A program made the translations under genes and the position numbers. Below the pieces are notes generated by a model. That model had not been told where the DNA came from. It did not search any database and saw only the letters and a program-made list of their open reading frames with translations. Shown one piece after another: positions 8,637-18,520 of a stretch of 64,000 bases of DNA (its first letter is position 1; each line of letters begins with the position of its first letter). The stretch comes from Sulfitobacter sp. CW3 (GTDB lineage Bacteria > Pseudomonadota > Alphaproteobacteria > Rhodobacterales > Rhodobacteraceae), in assembly GCF_019392245.1 (NCBI RefSeq), contig NZ_JAHXRL010000005.1, positions 186,001-250,000 of the forward strand, in the 5' to 3' direction.

Positions 8637-8737
8637 AGGGTAATCCAGTCTTCTTGTGTCGTAAAATTTGCGGCAGGCAACCATTTAAGCGCCTGAAACG
8701 CAACGGCCTATTTTGCGCATTTTTGGGAACGTTGGGG

Positions 8738-9172
8738 CTAATGCCCCATGATCATCCCTTCAAGGGCGTCTTTCTCCATCGACAGCTCCATCAGGCGGGC
8801 CTTGACCACATCGCCCAGCGAAATCAATCCGATCAAAGCACCGTCTTCCAATACAGGCATGTGACGAAAACGCCCCTCGGTCATTTTGTTCAGGATCGCA
8901 TCCGATGTCTCGTCTTTGGTGCAGGTCACCAGCTTGCGTGTCATCAGGCTTTCAACGGTCATTTTCAGACAATTGCCGCCCTGACGCCCCAACTCGCGCA
9001 CGATATCGCGCTCCGACAGGATACCGTCGGGGTTTTTGCCATCGCTTGATATCACCAAGGTCCCGATCCGTTTTTCCGCCAACATCTGCGCCGCATCCGC
9101 GATCAGCATGCCGGGTTTGACTGTGGTCACACTGTCATCTGCCTTGGTTTTCAGGATTTGAGATACAAGCAT
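8738..9172 (-). CDS. Tandem CBS-domain protein
   Basis: A 144-residue protein made of two CBS repeats: about 5–65 (VTTVKPGMLIADAAQMLAEK…GILSERDIV) and 75–135 (LVTCTKDETSDAILNKMTEGRFRHMPVL…GLISLGDVV). Stand-alone CBS pairs bind adenosine nucleotides and sense energy state or regulate partner enzymes; nothing attached here reveals the partner. It is a single gene, with coaD downstream on the same strand after about 100 bases. Confidence 0.88.
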   Translation of the reverse strand: MLVSQILKTKADDSVTTVKPGMLIADAAQMLAEKRIGTLVISSDGKNPDGILSERDIVRELGRQGGNCLKMTVESLMTRKLVTCTKDETSDAILNKMTEGRFRHMPVLEDGALIGLISLGDVVKARLMELSMEKDALEGMIMGH

Positions 9173-9233
9173 TTTAGAGCCCTCCGCAATAATATTACTC
9201 TAAAGCCTAGGTTCCCTTTAATGGTGTTGCCTG

Positions 9234-10130
9234 TCAAGTATTTGCCTCAAGCCTTAAGACCTCTGCTCGAATACCCTGTGCGAGCTCATCTGCAAAACGG
9301 CTCAATCTTTGGTTGCGGCGGTCATCCTCATGCCGGATCAGGTAAAATGCCCGGCTCAACGCCACCTGCGATGTCAAAACACGGGCGACGCCAGGGGTGG
9401 CTGGCAGGCAAAAGTCATGCACTATGCCAACGCCCCCACCCTGCCGGATCATATTCACCTGTACAGAAACCGAATTGGACGCCAACGGAACACGGGTCAT
9501 GCCCAATTCGGTCAGATAATCCAGCTCCCGGTCAAAGATCATATCGGGGATATAGCCGACCAACCGATGCCCTTGCAGATCAGCTGTCGTGCGAATGGGC
9601 GCGCTGCTGCTCAGATACCCCTCGGACGCGGCCAGATGCAGCTGATAGTCCGTGATCTTTTGCACCACCAACCGCCCCGCGGTGGGCGCGCTGACGCCAA
9701 TTGCCATATCCGCCTCGCGGCGCGACAGGTTGAACACCCGCGGCAAGGCCACAATCTGAATATCCAGCTCGGGGTTGGCCTCAATCAGCCGCGCACAGAC
9801 CTGCGGCAACAGATAGTTCGCGCAGCCGTCCGGCGCACCGATCCGAATTTGCCCCCGCAACCTATCCGACGGCTCCGCCACCTCGGCCGTGGCCACACGC
9901 ATGGCCTGCTCGGCCGCCTCAGCACGTTCCAACAACTGCGCGCCCGCCTCGGTCAGGGCATAGCCCGTTGGGGATTTCACAAATAAAACCGCCCCCAGCC
10001 CCTTTTCCACCCGTGCCATGCGCCGCCCCAAAGTCGCCGGATCCAGCCTCAAAATCTTGCCCGCGCCCGACAGGCTCTGCTCGCGCGCAACCGCCAGAAA
10101 CAACCGCAGATCATCCCAATTCCCTAACAC
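9234..10130 (-). CDS. LysR-family transcriptional regulator
   Basis: A 298-residue protein with an N-terminal winged helix-turn-helix (residues 5–65, DDLRLFLAVAREQSLSGAGK…LGRRMARVEKGLG) and a periplasmic-binding-like effector domain after about residue 90. Start is a GTG at 10130 with GAGGAG 6 bases upstream; no ATG fits the domain edge. It is divergent from mmsA, with 187 bases between the start codons. LysR proteins commonly control the divergent neighbour, so it is a candidate regulator of valine degradation. The sensed molecule is unknown. Confidence 0.9.
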   Translation of the reverse strand: MLGNWDDLRLFLAVAREQSLSGAGKILRLDPATLGRRMARVEKGLGAVLFVKSPTGYALTEAGAQLLERAEAAEQAMRVATAEVAEPSDRLRGQIRIGAPDGCANYLLPQVCARLIEANPELDIQIVALPRVFNLSRREADMAIGVSAPTAGRLVVQKITDYQLHLAASEGYLSSSAPIRTTADLQGHRLVGYIPDMIFDRELDYLTELGMTRVPLASNSVSVQVNMIRQGGGVGIVHDFCLPATPGVARVLTSQVALSRAFYLIRHEDDRRNQRLSRFADELAQGIRAEVLRLEANT

Positions 10131-10204
10131 GCGCCACTCCTCATTTCATTTTGCCAAGTAAACTCCGGGGGAGTCCAAAGGACGGGGGCTGGCCCCCTAC
10201 CCGC

Positions 10205-10219
10205 TGTGCAAACCGCACA
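10205..10219. promoter_or_regulatory. Candidate LysR operator in the mmsA–lysR divergent gap
   Basis: TGTGC-AAACC-GCACA is an interrupted palindrome in the middle of the divergent intergenic region. It is followed by two direct ATGCA copies (10225–10238) and TTGACT at 10247–10252, a possible mmsA -35 element. Position suits a LysR activator site; the exact T-N11-A form is not obvious. Confidence 0.4.
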
Positions 10220-10317
10220 TACGTCATGCAAAAATGCAAAACAGTTTTGACTTCATGCCCCTTTCACAATCATTTTTGCAAGCCTATCCTTCGCCCAAAC
10301 TTAACCGGAGGATTCCC

Positions 10318-11817
10318 ATGCAAGAGCTCACCCATTATCTGAACGGCGAACATGTCAAAGGCACGTCGGGCCGTTTTGCTGACGTTTTCAACCCTGCCAC
10401 CGGCGAAGTGCAGGCAAAATGCCCCCTCGCCAACGAGGCCGAGATGGACCAGGCGGTTAAATACGCCATGGCCGCACAGCCCGCATGGGCCGCTGTGAAC
10501 CCGCAGCGCCGCGCACGTGTGATGATGAAATTCGTCGACCTGCTGAACCGCGACATGGACAAATTGGCCGAGGCCCTGTCCCGCGAGCACGGCAAAACCC
10601 TTCCCGACGCCGCAGGCGACGTGCAGCGCGGGCTTGAGGTCGTTGAATATTGCATCGGCGCGCCTGAACTGCTGAAAGGTGACTACACCGACAGCGCCGG
10701 CCCCGGCATCGACATGTATTCCATGCGCCAGCCCTTGGGTGTCTCCGCCGGCATCACGCCGTTCAACTTCCCTGCCATGATCCCGATGTGGATGTTCGCG
10801 CCTGCCATCGTCTGCGGCAATGCGTTCATCCTCAAACCGTCCGAGCGTGACCCCTCTGTTCCGCTGATGCTGGCCGAACTGCTGGAAGAAGCAGGCCTGC
10901 CCAAAGGCATCATTCAGGTCGTTAACGGCGACAAGGAAGCCGTTGATGCGATCTTGCACCACCCTGTAATCCAGTCGGTTGGCTTTGTTGGCTCAACCCC
11001 GATTGCCGAATATATCTATGGCACGGGCTGTGCGAATGGTAAGCGCGTTCAATGCTTTGGCGGTGCCAAGAACCACATGATCATCATGCCGGACGCCGAT
11101 CTGGATCAAGCCGCCGACGCGCTGATCGGTGCGGGTTACGGTGCGGCTGGCGAACGCTGCATGGCGATTTCCGTGGCCGTCCCTGTCGGTGACGAAACCG
11201 CCGACCGTCTGATCGAGAAACTGATCCCACGCATCGAAAAACTGAAAGTCGGGCCTTACTCCTCGGGTAATGATGTCGACTATGGCCCGGTCGTTACAGC
11301 GGCGGCCAAGGCGAACATCGAACGTCTGGTACAAACCGGTATCGACCAGGGCGCGACCTTGGTCGTCGATGGCCGTGACTTCAAACTTCAAGGCTATGAA
11401 GACGGCTTTTTCGTCGGGCCGCACCTGTTTGATAACGTCACGAAAGACATGGACATCTACAAGCACGAGATTTTCGGCCCAGTGCTGTCCACCGTGCGCG
11501 CCAAAACCTACGAAGAGGCGCTTGGCCTTGCGATGGATCACGAGATGGGCAACGGCACCGCGATCTTTACCCGTGACGGTGACGCCGCGCGTGATTTCGC
11601 GAACCGCATCAATGTGGGCATGATCGGCATCAACGTGCCAATCCCTGTGCCGCTGGCGTATCACACCTTTGGCGGCTGGAAAAAATCCGTCTTTGGCGAT
11701 CTTAACCAGCACGGGCCCGATGCGTTCAAATTCTACACACGCACCAAGACCGTGACCTCGCGCTGGCCATCAGGCATCAAAGAAGGCGGCGAGTTCAACT
11801 TTAAACCGATGGAATAA
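10318..11817 (+). CDS. mmsA: CoA-acylating methylmalonate-semialdehyde dehydrogenase
   Basis: A 499-residue aldehyde dehydrogenase that converts methylmalonate semialdehyde to propionyl-CoA and CO2 at the end of valine degradation. The catalytic Cys281 lies in GAAGERCMAIS, the MmsA-type version of the ALDH active site, and ITPFNFPAMIPMW forms the coenzyme region. The ATG at 10318 has GGAGG seven bases upstream; the frame is open further upstream but lacks a ribosome site there. It heads a set with acyl-CoA dehydrogenase, hydroxyisobutyryl-CoA hydrolase and mmsB, which together make the path from isobutyryl-CoA to propionyl-CoA. Confidence 0.96.
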   Translation: MQELTHYLNGEHVKGTSGRFADVFNPATGEVQAKCPLANEAEMDQAVKYAMAAQPAWAAVNPQRRARVMMKFVDLLNRDMDKLAEALSREHGKTLPDAAGDVQRGLEVVEYCIGAPELLKGDYTDSAGPGIDMYSMRQPLGVSAGITPFNFPAMIPMWMFAPAIVCGNAFILKPSERDPSVPLMLAELLEEAGLPKGIIQVVNGDKEAVDAILHHPVIQSVGFVGSTPIAEYIYGTGCANGKRVQCFGGAKNHMIIMPDADLDQAADALIGAGYGAAGERCMAISVAVPVGDETADRLIEKLIPRIEKLKVGPYSSGNDVDYGPVVTAAAKANIERLVQTGIDQGATLVVDGRDFKLQGYEDGFFVGPHLFDNVTKDMDIYKHEIFGPVLSTVRAKTYEEALGLAMDHEMGNGTAIFTRDGDAARDFANRINVGMIGINVPIPVPLAYHTFGGWKKSVFGDLNQHGPDAFKFYTRTKTVTSRWPSGIKEGGEFNFKPME

Positions 11818-11880
11818 TCCATCTGCTGCGGGGGCCATGGCCCCCGCAGACCGCTTGCGCCCTGTGCAGGCTTTGCTATA

Positions 11881-11900
11881 ATTAAACGAACGTTCAATTC
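11881..11900 (+). promoter_or_regulatory. Palindromic GAACGTTC site before the acyl-CoA dehydrogenase gene
   Basis: GAACGTTC (11888–11895) sits inside a longer imperfect palindrome, about 30 bases before the start codon and just after mmsA. TetR-family regulators of acyl-CoA metabolism often use such ACG-AACGT-type sites. Which regulator binds is unknown. Confidence 0.35.
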
Positions 11901-11926
11901 GACCGATCTTGGGAGGGATCATCGCT

Positions 11927-13069
11927 ATGGATTTCGCACTTTCCGAAGAACAATCCGCCATCTTCGACATGGCTTACGGCTTTGGCCAAGAAAATATTGC
12001 CCCCTTCGCGCGGCAATGGGAAAAAGACGAAACCATCCCCAAGGAAATCTGGCCCAAAATTGCCGAACTCGGCTTTGGCGGCTTGTATGTGTCTGAAGAC
12101 GCAGGCGGATCTGGCCTGTCGCGGCTTGACGCGACGCTGGTGTTCGAAGCCCTCAGCATGGCCTGCCCGTCGGTTGCGGCATTCCTGTCGATCCACAACA
12201 TGTGCGCCAAAATGCTCGACAGCTTTGCCAGCGACGAATTGAAATCGCGGATCATGGACGATGTATTGTCGATGAACACCGTGCTCAGCTATTGCTTGAC
12301 CGAACCCGGATCAGGCTCCGACGCCGCAGCGCTCAAAACCCGATGCGACCGCACGAATGATGGCTATACCTTGAACGGGACCAAGGCGTTTATCTCGGGC
12401 GGCGGGTATTCCGACGCCTATGTTGCCATGGTGCGCACCTCTGATGATGGGGCGGCGGGTGTATCCACAGTCTTTGTCGAGGACGGTACAGCGGGTCTGT
12501 CGTTCGGCGGGCTTGAGGATAAAATGGGCTGGCGCAGCCAACCAACCTCGCAAGTTCAATTCGATGATTGCACCATCCCCGCCGGTAATCTGGTGGGCGA
12601 AGAAGGCAAAGGTTTCAAATACGCGATGATGGGTCTGGATGGCGGGCGTTTGAACATCGCCGCCTGTTCCTTGGGGGCCGCGCAAACCGCGCTGACCTCG
12701 ACCCTGACCTACATGGGTGACCGCAAGGCGTTTGGCAAATCTATCGACCAGTTCCAAGGGCTGCAATGGCGTCTCGCGGATATGGAGATCGAGCTGCAAG
12801 CCGCCCGCGTCTTCCTGCGTCAAGCCGCATGGAAGCTGGATAACGGCGCGCCCGACGCGACCAAGTTCTGTGCCATGGCGAAGAAATTCGTGACTGAAAC
12901 CGGCAGCAAGGTCGTCGATCAATGTCTGCAACTGCATGGCGGCTATGGCTATCTGGCAGATTACGGGATCGAAAAGCTGGTGCGCGATCTGCGAGTGCAT
13001 CAGATCCTCGAGGGCACAAACGAGATTATGCGCGTGATTGTCGCCCGTGACATGCTGAAGAACAGATGA
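11927..13069 (+). CDS. Isobutyryl-CoA-type acyl-CoA dehydrogenase
   Basis: A 380-residue flavoprotein of the acyl-CoA dehydrogenase family. Signatures are YCLTEPGSGSDAAALKT (FAD/substrate contact, about 125–141) and QILEGTNEIMRVIVARDM at the C-terminus, where the Glu of EGTNE is the catalytic base position used by isobutyryl-CoA dehydrogenase. Its place between mmsA and the hydroxyisobutyryl-CoA hydrolase makes isobutyryl-CoA the expected substrate. Start ATG 11927 follows GGGAGGGA; an in-frame TTG upstream is not needed. The stop overlaps the next start (ATGA). Confidence 0.92.
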   Translation: MDFALSEEQSAIFDMAYGFGQENIAPFARQWEKDETIPKEIWPKIAELGFGGLYVSEDAGGSGLSRLDATLVFEALSMACPSVAAFLSIHNMCAKMLDSFASDELKSRIMDDVLSMNTVLSYCLTEPGSGSDAAALKTRCDRTNDGYTLNGTKAFISGGGYSDAYVAMVRTSDDGAAGVSTVFVEDGTAGLSFGGLEDKMGWRSQPTSQVQFDDCTIPAGNLVGEEGKGFKYAMMGLDGGRLNIAACSLGAAQTALTSTLTYMGDRKAFGKSIDQFQGLQWRLADMEIELQAARVFLRQAAWKLDNGAPDATKFCAMAKKFVTETGSKVVDQCLQLHGGYGYLADYGIEKLVRDLRVHQILEGTNEIMRVIVARDMLKNR

Positions 13070-14109
13070 GCGATATTTCCATCCGCATCACGGGCCGCGG
13101 CGGTCGGATCACCCTGACCCGCCCCCACGCGCTGAACGCGTTAACCTACGAGATGTGTCTGGCCATCGAAGATGCATTCGATGCGTGGCGCGACAATAAC
13201 ACTGTTGATCTGATCGTGCTGGACGCCGAGGGCGATCGCGCCTTTTGTTCGGGCGGTGATATTGCCGAACTTTATGCTACAGGCACCAAGGGTGATTACG
13301 CCTATGGCCGCAAGTTCTGGGCTGATGAATACCGGCTGAATGCCAAGATTTTCGCCTATCCCAAGCCTGTCGTGTCCTTCCTGCAAGGGTTCACCATGGG
13401 CGGCGGTGTTGGCCTTGGCTGTCACGGATCGCACCGCGTTGTCGGTGAAACCAGCCAGATTGCGATGCCCGAATGCGGGATCGGTTTACTGCCCGATGTT
13501 GGCGGCACATTGATGCTGGCGCTGGCACCGGGACGCATGGGTGAATATCTGGGCACCACCGCCACCCGGATGAGCGCCGAAGATGCGATTTACGCAGGAT
13601 TTGCAGATAGTTACGTTCCACAGTTACAGTGGAAAACCGTAATCGAGGCGCTCGAGACCTCTGGCGATGTTGCGGCCATTGACGCGGCCAAAATCGCGCC
13701 GCCCGCGTCCGAGCTGGAGGTTGTGCAAGACCAGATAGACACGCTGTTTGATGGCGAAACCCTAGGCGATGTGCTGAACAACCTGCGCATCAAAGACAGC
13801 CCGTTCGCGCAGGAATGTCTCAAGAAAATGGGCAGGATGAGCCCCCTCGCCATGGCAAGCACCATCGAGGCCATTCACCGTCTGCGCGGCCCGTCCCTGA
13901 GCATCGAAAAGGCGTTGGATCTGGAATACCGGTTTACCTTTCGCGCGATGGAGCATGGCGATTTTCTGGAAGGTATTCGCGCGGCGATCATCGACAAAGA
14001 CCGTAGCCCCAGCTGGCAATATGCCGATATGAACGTCCCCCTTGCCACGGTGGCCACGATGCTGAAACCCTTGGGCCAAGACGCCCTGACACTGGAGAGA
14101 ACGAGATGA
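13066..14109 (+). CDS. 3-hydroxyisobutyryl-CoA hydrolase / enoyl-CoA hydratase family
   Basis: A 347-residue crotonase-fold protein. RAFCSGGDIAELYATG is the oxyanion-hole region; GFTMGGGVGLGCHGSHRVV and PECGIGLLPDVGGT are characteristic of 3-hydroxyisobutyryl-CoA hydrolase, and the length (about 350) fits the hydrolase better than plain hydratases (about 260). It frees 3-hydroxyisobutyrate from CoA for the next enzyme. It overlaps its neighbours on both sides by four bases, so it is translationally coupled. No separate hydratase gene is seen in the operon; a general crotonase elsewhere probably supplies that step. Confidence 0.9.
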   Translation: MSDISIRITGRGGRITLTRPHALNALTYEMCLAIEDAFDAWRDNNTVDLIVLDAEGDRAFCSGGDIAELYATGTKGDYAYGRKFWADEYRLNAKIFAYPKPVVSFLQGFTMGGGVGLGCHGSHRVVGETSQIAMPECGIGLLPDVGGTLMLALAPGRMGEYLGTTATRMSAEDAIYAGFADSYVPQLQWKTVIEALETSGDVAAIDAAKIAPPASELEVVQDQIDTLFDGETLGDVLNNLRIKDSPFAQECLKKMGRMSPLAMASTIEAIHRLRGPSLSIEKALDLEYRFTFRAMEHGDFLEGIRAAIIDKDRSPSWQYADMNVPLATVATMLKPLGQDALTLERTR

Positions 14110-14987
14110 GCATGAAGATAGGTTTCATTGGGCTCGGCAATATGGGTGCGCCCATGGCGTCCAATCTGGCCAAGGCCGGGCATCAGGTCACCGGGTTTGA
14201 CGTGGCCGGCACAAAAGCCGAGGGCGTCGCCGTCGCCGCCGATCTTGAGGGTGCTGTCACAGGCATGGATGTCGTGATCACCATGTTGCCAAACGGGTCG
14301 ATCCTGCGTCAGGTCGCGGCCCAAGCGATCCCGCATATGGACAAGGGCGCGCTATTTATTGACTGCTCGACCGTGGATGTGGAAAGCGCTAAGAACACCT
14401 CAGAAGCCGCTGAAGACGCTGGGATTTTTGCGGTTGACGCCCCTGTATCCGGTGGTATCGGTGGGGCCGCTGGCGGGACGCTTACCTTCATGGCAGGCGG
14501 GTCCGAAGCAGCATTTGCCAAAGCGAAACCATTGTTCGATATCATGGGCCAAAAGGCCGTGCATTGTGGTGATGCAGGCGCGGGCCAAGCGGCGAAAATC
14601 TGTAATAACATGATCCTTGGCGTCACGATGATCGCCACCTGCGAAGCCTTTGCACTGGCCGATAAACTGGGCCTCGACCGTCAGAAAATGTTCGACGTGG
14701 TCAGCACATCGTCGGGCTATAGCTGGTCGATGAACGCCTATTGCCCTGCCCCCGGTGTCGGCCCCACCTCGCCCGCCGACAATGGCTATGCGCCCGGATT
14801 TGCAGCTGAATTGATGCTCAAGGATTTGGGGTTGTCGCAACAAGCCGCCGAGATGGCCAATGCCGACACACCAATGGGCGAATTGGCCCGCGCCCTTTAT
14901 ACACAGTTTGTCGAGGATGAAGGCGGACTAGGCAAGGATTTCTCGGCGATGTTGCCCCGGTTTGAAAAACGCAATCGCGGCGACTAA
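14106..14987 (+). CDS. mmsB: 3-hydroxyisobutyrate dehydrogenase
   Basis: A 293-residue NAD-dependent beta-hydroxyacid dehydrogenase. It shows the Rossmann motif GFIGLGNMGAPMASNLAKAG, the substrate motif DAPVSGGIGGAAGGTL and the catalytic Lys region GQAAKICNNMILG. It oxidises 3-hydroxyisobutyrate to methylmalonate semialdehyde, which MmsA consumes, closing the operon. The start overlaps the previous stop (ATGA). Confidence 0.95.
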   Translation: MSMKIGFIGLGNMGAPMASNLAKAGHQVTGFDVAGTKAEGVAVAADLEGAVTGMDVVITMLPNGSILRQVAAQAIPHMDKGALFIDCSTVDVESAKNTSEAAEDAGIFAVDAPVSGGIGGAAGGTLTFMAGGSEAAFAKAKPLFDIMGQKAVHCGDAGAGQAAKICNNMILGVTMIATCEAFALADKLGLDRQKMFDVVSTSSGYSWSMNAYCPAPGVGPTSPADNGYAPGFAAELMLKDLGLSQQAAEMANADTPMGELARALYTQFVEDEGGLGKDFSAMLPRFEKRNRGD

Positions 14988-15097
14988 ACCCAACTGCCTC
15001 ACATGATATCAAGCAGTATCCCGCCGGAAAAATAAACCGACGGGAACTTTGCGCCGCACCGTTATGTTTTTATCGAGCATAACAAACGGGAAATATC

Positions 15098-15517
15098 ATG
15101 AGAAACCTGATTATCGTCGCTGGTGCAGTTGCGGCCTGCCTGTCAATTGTACCGGCAGCCCAAGCTGCCCCTGCAGGGCACGCTGTAGCGCGATCTATTG
15201 CACACAGTAAGACATCCAACGCGAAGGTGGTGTTGATCAAAAATGACAACCACCGTGACACGCGAAAAACCGATAACCGGCAGGTGTCGCACGACCGTGA
15301 TAACGTCAAAAACGGGCACAGCAACAACGGCCACAATAATCGCCGCTACGCCAAGGGTGACAAAGTGGTCAACTATGTCGTGGTTGAACAGCCGCACCGC
15401 TACGGACTGAAGCGTTATAATCGCTACGTCCAGAACAACGGCTATGTCTATGCGGTTGATCCAAGGACCAATGACGTGTTGGCCCTGATCGGCCTTGCGT
15501 CCAGGCTGCTGAACTAA
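15098..15517 (+). CDS. RcnB-family periplasmic protein
   Basis: A 139-residue protein with a clear signal peptide (residues 1–23, cleavage after AQA-A). A His/Asn/Lys/Arg-rich central stretch (about 48–90) is followed by a C-terminal domain ending YVYAVDPRTNDVLALIGLASRLL. The C-terminal pattern (Y-V-x8-VLALI) is that of RcnB, a periplasmic protein of nickel/cobalt homeostasis in E. coli. Most members of this family in marine alphaproteobacteria are unstudied, so metal binding is inferred from the family and the His/Asn content. It is monocistronic. Confidence 0.75.
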   Translation: MRNLIIVAGAVAACLSIVPAAQAAPAGHAVARSIAHSKTSNAKVVLIKNDNHRDTRKTDNRQVSHDRDNVKNGHSNNGHNNRRYAKGDKVVNYVVVEQPHRYGLKRYNRYVQNNGYVYAVDPRTNDVLALIGLASRLLN

Positions 15518-15520
15518 GCG

Positions 15521-15552
15521 AAAGGCCCCGACTTTAACGGTCGGGGCTTTTT
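15521..15552. terminator. Bidirectional terminator between the RcnB-like gene and uvrA
   Basis: AAAGGCCCCGAC / GTCGGGGCTTTTT forms a stem of at least 8 GC-rich pairs extended by A/T pairs, with a 7-base loop. It serves both converging genes. Confidence 0.9.
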
Positions 15553-15558
15553 CTATGT

Positions 15559-18441
15559 CTATTCAGCGGCAACCTTACGCGGTGACAACATCGGCTTGAG
15601 GTAATGGCCCGTGTGGCTTTCCGCGATCTCGGCGACCTGTTCAGGTGTGCCGGTGGCCACCACACGACCGCCGCCATCGCCGCCCTCGGGGCCGATGTCG
15701 ATGATGTGGTCTGCGGTTTTCACCACATCAAGGTTATGTTCGATCACAACGACCGAATTGCCCTGATCGACCAGTTCATGCAGCACCTCCAATAGCTTGC
15801 GCACGTCCTCGAAATGCAGACCCGTTGTCGGTTCGTCCAGAATATACAGCGTCCGGCCCGTGGACCGCTTGCTGAGTTCCTTGGACAGCTTGACGCGCTG
15901 CGCCTCGCCCCCTGACAGGGTCGTGGCCTGCTGGCCCACCTTGATGTAGCCAAGCCCGACGCGCATGAGGGCATCCATTTTCTCGCGAATGCTGGGCACC
16001 GCGGCAAAGAATGTTTGCGCGTCTTCCACGGTCATATCCAACACGTCCGCGATGGATTTGCCTTTGAACTTCACCTCAAGGGTTTCGCGGTTATACCGCT
16101 TGCCCTTACAGGTTTCGCATTCGACATATACGTCCGGCAGAAAGTGCATTTCGATCTTGATGACGCCGTCACCTTGACACGCTTCGCAGCGCCCGCCCTT
16201 GACGTTAAAGCTAAAGCGCCCGGGCTTGTAGCCACGCGCCTTGGCCTCGGGCAGGCCCGCGAACCAGTCGCGGATCGGCGTAAACGCCCCCGTATAGGTA
16301 GCAGGGTTCGACCGTGGCGTGCGCCCGATGGGGCGCTGGTCGATATCGATCACCTTGTCCAGATGTTCGAGACCCTTGATCGTTTCACAAGGGGCAGGTG
16401 TTTGCCGCGCACCGTTCAGGTTCATCGACGCGGTTTTGAACAGGGTTTCAATGGTCAACGTCGATTTGCCGCCGCCCGACACACCGGTCACGCAAACAAA
16501 CTGCCCCAAGGGGAAATCGACGGTGACGTTCTGAAGGTTGTTCCCCGTCGCTTTGACGACCTTGATCTTTTTCTTGTTGCCCTTGCGCCGTTTGGCGGGC
16601 ACCGAAATCTCGCGTTTGCCGGTCAGGTATTGGCCCGTCAGCGAATTGGGGTCGTTGGCCACATGTTCGGGGGTGCCGTGGCTGACAACCTGCCCGCCAT
16701 GAACACCCGCACCCGGACCGATGTCGAAAACATAATCGGCCTCGCGGATCGCTTCTTCGTCATGTTCGACGACGATCACGGTGTTGCCTTGGTCGCGCAG
16801 GTTTTTCAACGTCAACAGCAGGCGGTCATTGTCGCGCTGGTGCAACCCGATAGAGGGCTCATCAAGAACATAGAGAACCCCTGTCAGCCCCGACCCGATT
16901 TGAGAGGCCAACCGGATGCGCTGGCTTTCGCCGCCACTTAATGTACCACTTGAACGTGCCAGCGTAAGATATTCTAATCCCACATTATTTAGAAACCCAA
17001 GACGTTCACGAATTTCCTTGAGAATGGCACGGGCGATCTCGTTTTTCTGCACGGTCAGTACGTCGGGAACAGTGTTGCACCAATCGAACGCTTCGCGGAT
17101 CGACATTTGCACAACTTGACCTGCGTGCAGGCGCTCTTCGGGTTTGCCGTCGACCGGACCGATCTTTACGGCGAGGGCTTCGGGGCGCAGGCGGTAGCCT
17201 TCGCAGGTGCCACAGGGGCGGTTGTTCTGGTAGCGCTCGAATTCTTCGCGGATCCAGTTGCTGTCCGTCTCGCGATAGCGGCGTTCCATGTTGGGGATGA
17301 CGCCTTCAAAGACGCGGCTAACCTCGTAGACACGACCGCCCTCGTCATAGCGAAACTTGATCTCTTCCTTGCCGGAACCGCGCAAAAACACCTGCTGCAC
17401 ATTTTCAGGCAGGTCTTTCCATTTGGTGTTTTTGTTAAAGTCGTAGTGCTTGGCGATGGCTTCGATGGTTTGCAGGAAATAGGGCGACTTACCCTTGCGC
17501 CATGGGGCCAAGGCGCCATCGTAAATCTTGAGGTTTTGATCTGGCACGACAAGCCGTTCATCAAAGAACAGTTCCTTGCCCAAGCCGTCACAAGACGGGC
17601 ACGCGCCAAAAGGGGCGTTAAAGGAAAACAACCGCGGTTCAATCTCGGGGATGGTGAAACCGCTGACCGGACAGGCGAATTTCTCGCTAAAGGTATGGCG
17701 CTCGGGCTCGCCTTCGGCGGGGGCCGTTTCAAGGACCGAGATTCCGTCGGCCAGATCAAGAGCTGTCCGCAAACTGTCGGCGAGCCGCGTCTCAAGCCCC
17801 TCGCGGACCACGATCCGGTCGACAACGACGTCAATGTCATGGCGGAATTTCTTGTCCAGCGTTGGTGGCTCGTCCAGCTCGTAAAACTCGCCGTTAACCT
17901 TAACGCGCTGGAAACCCTGCTTGCGCAGCTCAAGGAATTCTTTGCGGTATTCGCCTTTGCGGTCGCGCACGATGGGGGCCAGCAGATAGGCGCGTGTCCC
18001 CTCCTCCATTGTCATGATCCGGTCGACCATGTCCTGAACTTGCTGCGCCTCGATGGGTTTGCCGGTGGCGGGGCTGTAGGGCGTGCCGACGCGGGCAAAC
18101 AGCAGGCGCATATAATCGTAAATCTCGGTGACGGTGCCGACGGTCGAACGGGGGTTCTTCGACGTGGTTTTCTGTTCAATCGAGATTGCCGGCGACAGGC
18201 CACTGATGTGGTCCACATCGGGTTTCTGCATCATATCAAGGAATTGCCGGGCATAAGCGCTGAGCGATTCCACATAACGGCGTTGCCCTTCGGCATAGAT
18301 CGTATCGAACGCCAGCGAGGATTTACCCGAACCAGACAGGCCCGTGATCACCACCAGCTTGTCGCGCGGAATATCCACGTCGATGTTTTTCAAATTATGC
18401 TCGCGCGCGCCGCGGACTTCGATGTTTTTCAGCTCAGCCAT
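15559..18441 (-). CDS. uvrA: Excinuclease ABC subunit A
   Basis: A 960-residue damage-recognition ATPase of nucleotide excision repair. It has two ABC ATPase modules: Walker [15 protein letters not shown] near residue 34 and [10 protein letters not shown] near 655, each followed by an ABC signature ([12 protein letters not shown] and [15 protein letters not shown]). Zinc-binding cysteine clusters are CPSCDG in module I and CEACQGDG with [10 protein letters not shown] in module II. Length is standard. A LexA-type box lies 64–78 bases upstream, so SOS induction is expected. Confidence 0.98.
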   Translation of the reverse strand: MAELKNIEVRGAREHNLKNIDVDIPRDKLVVITGLSGSGKSSLAFDTIYAEGQRRYVESLSAYARQFLDMMQKPDVDHISGLSPAISIEQKTTSKNPRSTVGTVTEIYDYMRLLFARVGTPYSPATGKPIEAQQVQDMVDRIMTMEEGTRAYLLAPIVRDRKGEYRKEFLELRKQGFQRVKVNGEFYELDEPPTLDKKFRHDIDVVVDRIVVREGLETRLADSLRTALDLADGISVLETAPAEGEPERHTFSEKFACPVSGFTIPEIEPRLFSFNAPFGACPSCDGLGKELFFDERLVVPDQNLKIYDGALAPWRKGKSPYFLQTIEAIAKHYDFNKNTKWKDLPENVQQVFLRGSGKEEIKFRYDEGGRVYEVSRVFEGVIPNMERRYRETDSNWIREEFERYQNNRPCGTCEGYRLRPEALAVKIGPVDGKPEERLHAGQVVQMSIREAFDWCNTVPDVLTVQKNEIARAILKEIRERLGFLNNVGLEYLTLARSSGTLSGGESQRIRLASQIGSGLTGVLYVLDEPSIGLHQRDNDRLLLTLKNLRDQGNTVIVVEHDEEAIREADYVFDIGPGAGVHGGQVVSHGTPEHVANDPNSLTGQYLTGKREISVPAKRRKGNKKKIKVVKATGNNLQNVTVDFPLGQFVCVTGVSGGGKSTLTIETLFKTASMNLNGARQTPAPCETIKGLEHLDKVIDIDQRPIGRTPRSNPATYTGAFTPIRDWFAGLPEAKARGYKPGRFSFNVKGGRCEACQGDGVIKIEMHFLPDVYVECETCKGKRYNRETLEVKFKGKSIADVLDMTVEDAQTFFAAVPSIREKMDALMRVGLGYIKVGQQATTLSGGEAQRVKLSKELSKRSTGRTLYILDEPTTGLHFEDVRKLLEVLHELVDQGNSVVVIEHNLDVVKTADHIIDIGPEGGDGGGRVVATGTPEQVAEIAESHTGHYLKPMLSPRKVAAE

Positions 18442-18504
18442 ATCAGACCCCCATTACCAATTGGTACATAGGCGGATGGCGTCGATTTTCCAATAGAAAA
18501 GTGA

Positions 18505-18519
18505 GAACGTACAGGGAAC
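18505..18519 (-). promoter_or_regulatory. LexA box (SOS operator) of uvrA
   Basis: On the uvrA strand the sequence reads GTTC-CCTGTAC-GTTC, a perfect match to the alphaproteobacterial LexA direct repeat GTTC-N7-GTTC. It sits 64–78 bases upstream of the start of a classic SOS gene, at the 3' end of the MFS gene on the same strand. Confidence 0.85.
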
Positions 18520-18520
18520 G

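Noticed and set aside
17107..18471. 454-codon open frame antisense to uvrA
   Set aside because: uvrA is certain here; the antisense frame lacks domains and starts.
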